64,000 nt of DNA from Sporichthya brevicatena. GTDB taxonomy: Bacteria > Actinomycetota > Actinomycetes > Sporichthyales > Sporichthyaceae. Under the pieces are notes generated by a model. That model was given only the letters and a program-made list of their open reading frames with translations. It had not been told where the DNA came from and searched no databases. Location: assembly GCF_039525035.1 (NCBI RefSeq), contig NZ_BAAAHE010000004.1, forward strand, positions 32,432-96,431. The letters run 5' to 3'. The first letter of the stretch is position 1. Each line of letters starts with the position of its first letter. Both the position numbers and the translations under genes were made by a program. Below are positions 59,011 through 64,000 of the stretch, piece after piece.

Positions 59011-59925
59011 GTGTCGGGCGCGGAGCGGGAGTGGCGGTCGAGCCGTCCGCTGGACCTGCACCGCACCCTCGGGCCGCTCCGGCGCGGCGCCGGTGACCCG
59101 GCCTACCGGGTGGACGCCGACAACGCGATCTGGCGGGCCGTCCGCACCCCGGAGGGGCCGGGCACGATCCGGCTCGCCCTGCGCCGGGGCACGTCGACCG
59201 TCGTCGGTTCGGCGTGGGGGCCCGGGGCCGAGTGGCTGCTCGACCGCATCCCGCGGATGTGCGGCGAGGACGACGACGCCGCGGGTTTCGTCCCGGTCCA
59301 TCCCGTCCTGCGGGACGCCGCGGCCCGCAACCCGGGCTGGCGGATCACCCGCTCGGACCTGGTGGTCGAGGTCCTCGTGCCCTGCATCCTCGAGCAGAAG
59401 GTGACCGGTCGGCAGGCCCGCGCGTCCTGGCGCGAGCTGGTGCGGCGCTTCGGTGACCCGGCGCCCGGGCCGGCCCCGGCCGGGATGACGGTGCCGCCCG
59501 ACGCCGCGACCTGGGCCCGCATCCCTTCCTGGGAGTGGCACCGCGCGGGCGTCGAGCCCGCCCGCTCGAAGGCCGTTCTCGCCGCCTGCCGGTACGCGGG
59601 GCGGCTGGAGGAGACCCTCACCCTCGGCTCCGCCGTCGCCGACCAGCGCCTGCGGGCTCTCCCCGGCATCGGTGTCTGGACCTCCGCCGAGTGCCGCCAG
59701 CGCTCCCACGGCGACCCCGACGCCGTCACGATCGGCGACTTCCACCTGCCCCACATCGTCGGCGTCGCCCTCACCGGCCGCCGCGTCGACGACGCCGGGA
59801 TGCTCGAGCTCCTCGAGCCCTACGCCGGCCACCGCTACCGCGTCACCCGGCTGATCGAGCTCTCCGGCCTCCCGAACCCCCGCTACGGCCCCCGCCTCAC
59901 CATCCAGGACCACCGCCACCACTGA
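59011..59925 (+). CDS. AlkA-like DNA-3-methyladenine glycosylase II
   Basis: 304 residues, HhH-GPD base-excision repair family: LVPCILEQKVTGRQARASW (interdomain helix), helix-hairpin-helix LRALPGIGVWTSAE, and a catalytic aspartate in AVTIGDFHLPHIV. No C-terminal iron-sulfur cysteines, as for AlkA-type enzymes. Probably removes alkylated purines. GTG start at 59011 without a good ribosome site; CAGACT lies 6 nt before it, a weak leaderless match. Ends 12 bp before palindromic element copy 2. Confidence 0.85.
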   Translation: MSGAEREWRSSRPLDLHRTLGPLRRGAGDPAYRVDADNAIWRAVRTPEGPGTIRLALRRGTSTVVGSAWGPGAEWLLDRIPRMCGEDDDAAGFVPVHPVLRDAAARNPGWRITRSDLVVEVLVPCILEQKVTGRQARASWRELVRRFGDPAPGPAPAGMTVPPDAATWARIPSWEWHRAGVEPARSKAVLAACRYAGRLEETLTLGSAVADQRLRALPGIGVWTSAECRQRSHGDPDAVTIGDFHLPHIVGVALTGRRVDDAGMLELLEPYAGHRYRVTRLIELSGLPNPRYGPRLTIQDHRHH

Positions 59926-59937
59926 CGACGCGCCCCT

Positions 59938-60021
59938 CCTGCGGGATGACGTCCCGTACGGGTGGCCTGTCAGCCCTGCGCCGGGCCGACAGGGGCCACG
60001 CCCGGGACGTCATCCCGCAGG
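59938..60021. repeat. ~84-bp two-armed palindromic element (copy 2)
   Basis: Outer 19-bp inverted repeat (CCT + GCGGGATGACGTCCCG and its mate at 60003-60021); inner arms GTGGCCTGTCAGCCC and GGGCCGACAGGGGCCAC pair. The unequal inner arms are in swapped order relative to copy 1 at 36262-36338. Between the convergent AlkA-like and fbiB genes. Confidence 0.82.
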
Positions 60022-60032
60022 TTGGGCGAGGC

Positions 60033-61355
60033 TCAGAGGTCGCGGAGGAACTGGGCCCGGGCGTCGGGGGAGAGGTCGGGACGGGGGGTCGGGGGAGCGG
60101 CGGGGACGCCGATCGCGACGGCGCCGAGGGGGTCCCAGTCGGCGGGGAGGTCGAGGGCGGTGCGGGTGACCTCGGGGCAGAACAGGGTGGACGAGACCCA
60201 GGCCGAGCCCAGGCCCTCCGCGGCGAGGGCGATCAGCAGGCTCTGGACCGCGGCGCCGCCGGCGACGGTGAACATGTCCCGCTCGGCGGCGGAGCGGGCG
60301 GCGTCGGGGTAGGCGTGCGCGCCGTCCCGGACGACGCAGGGGACGACGATCAGCGGCGCGCGCCGAAGCACCTCGCCCCGCCGGGTGCGGACCTCGATCT
60401 GATGCTCCGTCATGCCGTCGGCGCGCAGGTCCGCGACCCAGGCCTCGTGCATCGCGTCGAGCAGCCGCGTCCGGGACTCCGCCGAGGTCAGCCGCACGAA
60501 CCGGAACGGGGTCGTGTGGTGCGGCGCCGGCGCGGTCAGGGCGGTGGCGAGGGCGCGGTCAACCGCGCCCGGATCGACGGGATCGTCGGTGAAGTGACGC
60601 ACCGTCCGCCGGTTGGTGACGGCCGTCCGCCGGGCCTCGGCGGTACCGAGGGAGAACATGTCGTCCTCCGCCGGGCGGATCAGCGCGCGGGCGCCAGGGC
60701 CGTCCTCACGGGTCGTCAGGTGTGTGAGGCCCCGGACGACCGCCATCGGGATCCCGCCGAGCTTGGTCTTCACCAGCTCGGCCGCGGCGGCGACCTCGTC
60801 CGCGGTCGCGACGACCGTCACCTCGAGCAGGTTGCCGTAGCTGTCCGTGCCGCCGCGGAGGTCCTCGGCCGGGGCGAGGCCGGCGACGCCGATCGCGACG
60901 TCGACGACGCCCTGCCGCCAGGGCCGGCCGAGCGAGTCGGTGATCACGACCGCGACGTCCGACCCGCGCTCCCGGAGCCCGGCGCGCAGGGCGCGGGCGG
61001 AGGCGTCGGGATCCTCGGGCAGCAGCAGCACGGTGCCGGGCTCGGTGTTGGAGGCGTCGACCCCGGCCGCGGCGAGGACCAGCCCGTGCCGGGTCTGCAC
61101 GATGCGCGTCCCGCGGCGGTAGGCGACGACCCGCACCGCCTCGGCGTCGATCGCCGCCTCCCGGTCGGGGGCGCGGAGGATCCGGCCCTCGGCCTTGCTC
61201 ACGACCTTGCTGGAGACGACGAGCACGTCGCCGTCCTGCAGGTCGGCGTGCGCGGCGGCGAGCGCGGCCAGGTCGTCGCCCGGCCGCACCTCGCCGATCC
61301 CGAGGACCGGCCGGATCTGGAGCTCGGTCACTGCTCGGGTCACTGCTCGGGTCAC
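60033..61355 (-). CDS. fbiB: Coenzyme F420:L-glutamate ligase / dehydro-F420 reductase FbiB
   Basis: 440 residues, full two-domain form. The N-terminal F420-0:glutamate ligase domain (about 10-245; [41 protein letters not shown]) adds glutamates; the C-terminal FMN-dependent nitroreductase-fold domain ([35 protein letters not shown]-type block) reduces dehydro-F420-0. The start is ambiguous: three in-frame GTGs occur in tandem 12-bp repeats; the first overlaps the fbiA stop by 4 bp. Confidence 0.92.
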   Translation of the reverse strand: MTRAVTRAVTELQIRPVLGIGEVRPGDDLAALAAAHADLQDGDVLVVSSKVVSKAEGRILRAPDREAAIDAEAVRVVAYRRGTRIVQTRHGLVLAAAGVDASNTEPGTVLLLPEDPDASARALRAGLRERGSDVAVVITDSLGRPWRQGVVDVAIGVAGLAPAEDLRGGTDSYGNLLEVTVVATADEVAAAAELVKTKLGGIPMAVVRGLTHLTTREDGPGARALIRPAEDDMFSLGTAEARRTAVTNRRTVRHFTDDPVDPGAVDRALATALTAPAPHHTTPFRFVRLTSAESRTRLLDAMHEAWVADLRADGMTEHQIEVRTRRGEVLRRAPLIVVPCVVRDGAHAYPDAARSAAERDMFTVAGGAAVQSLLIALAAEGLGSAWVSSTLFCPEVTRTALDLPADWDPLGAVAIGVPAAPPTPRPDLSPDARAQFLRDL

Positions 61356-61358
61356 TGC
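61331..61358 (-). repeat. Tandem 12-bp repeats carrying alternative fbiB starts
   Basis: On the minus strand GTGACCCGAGCA is repeated so that GTG codons at 61355, 61343 and 61331 are all in frame; the first TGA is the fbiA stop. Length change by whole units would keep the frame and add or remove VTRA. Confidence 0.75.
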
Positions 61359-62323
61359 TCGGGTCGCCGCACGAGCTCGAGGGCGGCCGCGGCCATGGCG
61401 GCGGTCGCGTCGACGTCGGTCATCCGCAGCGGGACGGCGCGGGAGGCGATCCCGGCGGCGGCCACGGTCTCGGCCGCGGCGGCGTCCGCCGTGTCGACCA
61501 GCCAGCCGTCGAGCAGGTCCGGGCCGTAGTGGAGGGCGACGGCCGCCGCGGAGGTCTCGACCCCGATCGCGGCGAGGACCTTGTCGGCCATGCCGCGCAC
61601 CGGGGCGCCGCCGATGATGGGGGAGACCCCGACGACCGGGGCCGTCGCCGCCGCCACCGCGGACCGGATGCCGGGCACGGCGAGGATCGCCCCGACGCTG
61701 ACCACCGGGTTCGACGGCGGGAACACGATCACGTCGGCCTCGGCGATCGCGGTCAGGACGCCGGGCGCGGGGCGCGACTCCTCGGCGCCTTCGAAGCGGA
61801 TCTTCAGCGCCGCCGGCTCGGCGTGCAGCCGGACCCAGTACTCCTGGAAGTGGACGGTGCGCAGTACTCCGTTCGGGTCCTCGATGTCGACTCGCGTCGT
61901 GACGGGGTCGTCGGTCATCGGCAGCAGCGTCACGCCGGGCTGCCACCGGGCGCAGAGGGCGGCCGTCGCCTCGGACAGCGTCGCGCCCTCGCGGAGCATC
62001 CGGGTGCGGACCAGGTGGGTCGCGATGTCCTTGTCGCCGAGCGCGAACCAGTCCGGTGGTTCGCCGTAGGCACCGAGCTCGTCCTGGACGGCGCGGGTCT
62101 CGTCCGCGCGGCCCCAGCCCTGGTCAGGGTGGATGCCGCCGCCGAGCGTGTACATCACGGTGTCGAGGTCGGGGCTGACGTGGAGCCCGAACAAGGTGAT
62201 GTCGTCGCCGGTGTTGCCGACGACCGTGACCTCGGCCCCGGGCACGGTCGCGTGCAGGTGGGCGAGCAGTCCGCGGAGGAAGCGGGCGGCCCCGATTCCG
62301 CCGGCCAGGACAGTGATGCGCAT
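61352..62323 (-). CDS. fbiA: 2-phospho-L-lactate/PEP transferase FbiA (F420 biosynthesis)
   Basis: 323 residues, CofD family, transferring the phospho(enol)pyruvyl or lactyl group from an activated guanosine donor to the deazaflavin Fo. Signatures: [15 protein letters not shown] at the start, [20 protein letters not shown], and [23 protein letters not shown] at 62323 (MRITVLAGG) matches family starts; an ATG 9 nt upstream is also open. Followed by fbiB with coupled translation. Confidence 0.93.
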   Translation of the reverse strand: MRITVLAGGIGAARFLRGLLAHLHATVPGAEVTVVGNTGDDITLFGLHVSPDLDTVMYTLGGGIHPDQGWGRADETRAVQDELGAYGEPPDWFALGDKDIATHLVRTRMLREGATLSEATAALCARWQPGVTLLPMTDDPVTTRVDIEDPNGVLRTVHFQEYWVRLHAEPAALKIRFEGAEESRPAPGVLTAIAEADVIVFPPSNPVVSVGAILAVPGIRSAVAAATAPVVGVSPIIGGAPVRGMADKVLAAIGVETSAAAVALHYGPDLLDGWLVDTADAAAAETVAAAGIASRAVPLRMTDVDATAAMAAAALELVRRPEQ

Positions 62324-62537
62324 GCCTGTCATCGTCCCAATGGCCACACCCGGATCACCCACCGGGTGAGACATCCCCCACCGAACGGGTCAATATCACC
62401 GTCCGGGTTGACGGGACCGGATTTTCAGGCGTGTAATTTCACTCGTGTCGTTCACCGCGGATAGCCGCGAGAACAGCGGGTATGCCAAGCGGCGAACGAC
62501 CACACACGGGTGGATTTCCAGGGTCGAGGAGGCAGCG

Positions 62538-62798
62538 ATGGGTGAGGTATTCCTCCCCTTGCTCGGGGGCGTCGAGCGAGAGATGACATGGCAGGAGCAG
62601 GCTCTCTGCGCCCAGACGGATCCGGAGGCCTTCTTCCCGGAGAAGGGCGGATCGACCCGGGAGGCGAAGAAGGTGTGCCTGGGCTGCACGGTCCGCAACG
62701 ACTGCCTGGAGTACGCGCTGGGGCACGACGAGCGCTTCGGCATCTGGGGCGGCATGTCCGAGCGTGAGCGCCGTCGTCTGAAGAAGCGCGCGGTCTGA
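62538..62798 (+). CDS. whiB: WhiB2-type iron-sulfur transcriptional regulator
   Basis: 86 residues; [4Fe-4S]-binding Wbl protein that controls septation/sporulation with sigma factor or WhiA partners in relatives. Cysteines at 24, 47, 50 and 56 (CAQTD, VCLGCTVRNDC), the FFPEKGGSTREAKK block, the turn GIWGG (68-72) and basic RRRLKKRAV tail. Sequence is closest to WhiB/WhmD (WhiB2). ATG at 62538 chosen because GAGGAGG lies 5 nt upstream; upstream in-frame ATGs would add 31 residues. Divergent from fbiA across a 214-bp promoter region. Confidence 0.94.
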   Translation: MGEVFLPLLGGVEREMTWQEQALCAQTDPEAFFPEKGGSTREAKKVCLGCTVRNDCLEYALGHDERFGIWGGMSERERRRLKKRAV

Positions 62799-62821
62799 CG
62801 CAAAAGCGGCGGAACGGGTGA

Positions 62822-62844
62822 GCGGGCCCGAGGTTCGGGCCCGC
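62822..62844 (+). terminator. Hairpin after whiB
   Basis: GCGGGCCCGA-GGT-TCGGGCCCGC, a perfect 10-bp stem with a 3-nt loop, 23 nt after the whiB stop; no T-run but a pyrimidine stretch follows. Confidence 0.65.
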
Positions 62845-62869
62845 CCTCCCCTAAGGTGGCGGTTCCGCC

Positions 62870-64000
62870 ATGATCAACCCGCCACCGCCGGCCGACGCCC
62901 GGCACGACGTGACTGTCGTCCTGGTGACCCACGACGGCGAACGCTGGCTGCCGCAGGTCCTGCCGGCACTGCTCAACCAGACCCGGCCCGGCGACCGGCT
63001 GATCGTCGCCGACACCGGCAGCACGGACTCGACGACCGAACTGCTCGCGCAGTACGTCCCGGCCGCCGCGGTGATCTCCCTGCCGCGGGACACGGGCTAC
63101 GGCGCCGCGGTGAAGGCGGCGCTGGCCGCCGCGGACCGAGCGGCGGCTGACTCCTCGGCCGACCAGCCGGGTGAGCCCGAGGTCCGCCGCTGGATCTGGC
63201 TCCTGCACGACGACTCGGAGCCCGAGCCCGACGCGCTCTCCCACCTGATCGCAGCCGTCGACGCCGACCCCGGTCTCGGGGTGGCGGGGACGAAGGTCCG
63301 CGGCTGGTACCGGCGCCGGATGCTGCTCGAGGTCGGCGTCACCATCGACGGCGGCGGCCGCCGCGAGGAGCACCTCGAGCGCGGCGAGCAGGACCAGGGC
63401 CAGCACGACAACCGGCGCGAGACGCTCGCCGTCTCCAGCGCGGGCATGCTCGTCCGCCGGGACGTCTGGGACGACCTCGGCGGCTTCGACGAGCACCTGC
63501 CGCTGATGCGCGACGACGTCGACTTCTGCTGGCGGACCTGGCTCGCCGGGTACCGGGTCGCGGTCGTCCCCGAAGCGGTCGTCTACCACGCGGAGGCGTC
63601 CGCGCAGTCCCGGCGCGAGGTCGCCATCGGGTCCGGCCGGGTGCACCTGCTCGACCGCGCCGGCGCGATGCGCGTCCTGCTCGCGAACCTGCCGACCCGG
63701 CGGTTCCTGTTCGCGATCCCGCGGCTGTTCCTCGGTGGTCTGCTGCGCGCGATCGGCTATCTGGTCGCCAAGATCCCGCAGCAGGCGGCCGACGAGGTGC
63801 TCGCGATCGGCAGCGTGCTGCTGCAGCCGCGCGCGATCCTCGAGATGCGCCGCGAGCGCCGCGCCGACCACCGCGTCGCCCCCGGGTCGCTGCGCCGGTT
63901 GTTCCCCCGCTTCGGTCATCAGTTCGCGCTCGCGCGCGACGCGCTCACCAGTTTCGTCGGCGGCCGCCGCACCGAGGGCGTCGCGATCGGCCGGCACCGC
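62870..64000 (+). CDS. Glycosyltransferase family 2, N-terminal part (cut by window end)
   Basis: At least 377 residues, open at the right edge. GT-A domain: VTVVLVTHDGERWLPQVLPAL start, IVADTGSTDSTTELL, DDSEPEPDALSHL, and WDDLGGFDEHLPLMRDDVDFCWRTWLAGY; C-terminal of that a region with hydrophobic helices (FAIPRLFLGGLLRAIGYL). Probably the N-terminus of the large membrane GT2 commonly found beside whiB in actinobacteria (from memory). TAAGGT lies 12 nt before the ATG, with no strong Shine-Dalgarno. Confidence 0.82.
   Translation, partial: MINPPPPADARHDVTVVLVTHDGERWLPQVLPALLNQTRPGDRLIVADTGSTDSTTELLAQYVPAAAVISLPRDTGYGAAVKAALAAADRAAADSSADQPGEPEVRRWIWLLHDDSEPEPDALSHLIAAVDADPGLGVAGTKVRGWYRRRMLLEVGVTIDGGGRREEHLERGEQDQGQHDNRRETLAVSSAGMLVRRDVWDDLGGFDEHLPLMRDDVDFCWRTWLAGYRVAVVPEAVVYHAEASAQSRREVAIGSGRVHLLDRAGAMRVLLANLPTRRFLFAIPRLFLGGLLRAIGYLVAKIPQQAADEVLAIGSVLLQPRAILEMRRERRADHRVAPGSLRRLFPRFGHQFALARDALTSFVGGRRTEGVAIGRHR

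Overview
This 64 kb window is very GC-rich chromosomal DNA from an actinomycete-type actinobacterium. The evidence is marker families: mycothiol biosynthesis (mshB), coenzyme F420 biosynthesis (fbiA/fbiB), a WhiB2-type iron-sulfur regulator, the Sdh1-type succinate dehydrogenase, the 10-methyl fatty acid pair tmsA/tmsB and an actinobacterial DapD. Gene order GtrA-purK-purE, LCP protein, TIGR03089, glycosyltransferase-manB and fbiB-fbiA-whiB recalls the Rv3260c-Rv3277 region of Mycobacterium tuberculosis (from memory). The genus cannot be set from this window. I see no tRNA, rRNA, IS element, prophage or CRISPR array.

Layout. 0-4.8 kb: sdh operon on the minus strand, with an IdeR/DtxR-like iron box over its promoter, then a membrane protein. 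4.9-8.3 kb: tmsAB, a 54-residue cysteine-rich protein and a hexapeptide acetyltransferase. 8.3-11.7 kb: a GNAT/flavin-binding pair divergent from an ABC-2 exporter with its TetR regulator; an 18-bp palindrome lies on the exporter promoter. 11.8-17.3 kb: FBP_C zinc-finger protein divergent from typA, then OsmC and an S9 peptidase. 17.4-19.3 kb: two tandem secreted paralogues. 19.4-26.4 kb: mshB, VanW-like protein, Lrp/AsnC regulator, dienelactone-hydrolase-like protein, ddaH-rocD arginine/ornithine catabolism. 26.5-30.5 kb: a tightly overlapping five-gene minus-strand operon that includes a degenerate cysteinyl-tRNA-synthetase-like protein. 30.6-39.9 kb: fdxA-dapC, class F sortase with a Ser-rich surface protein, VldE-like protein, dapD/dapE, NlpC/P60 hydrolase, two LOG-family proteins. 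40-44.5 kb: GtrA, purKE, secreted trypsin-like protease, TolB/RTX protein. 44.6-56.6 kb: cell-surface glycan locus (UDP-glucose dehydrogenase, LCP transferase, glycosyltransferases, Wzm/Wzt exporter, PGRP amidase, NDP-sugar pyrophosphorylase). 56.6-64 kb: small membrane proteins, an AlkA-type glycosylase, fbiBA, whiB and a truncated glycosyltransferase.

Common themes. Much of the window serves the envelope: diaminopimelate synthesis, peptidoglycan hydrolases, polysaccharide export and attachment, sortase display. Two non-coding patterns cut across it. First, several families of long, near-perfect palindromes sit between genes; one 44-58 bp family occurs four times, each time at a convergent gene junction and flanked by A- and T-tracts like a two-way terminator, and another ~80 bp family occurs twice in opposite orientations. 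Second, at least eleven genes or operons have a TANNNT hexamer 6-8 nt before the start codon, in most cases without a clear Shine-Dalgarno sequence, as expected for leaderless mRNAs; one of these appears to start a nine-codon upstream ORF that overlaps purK.
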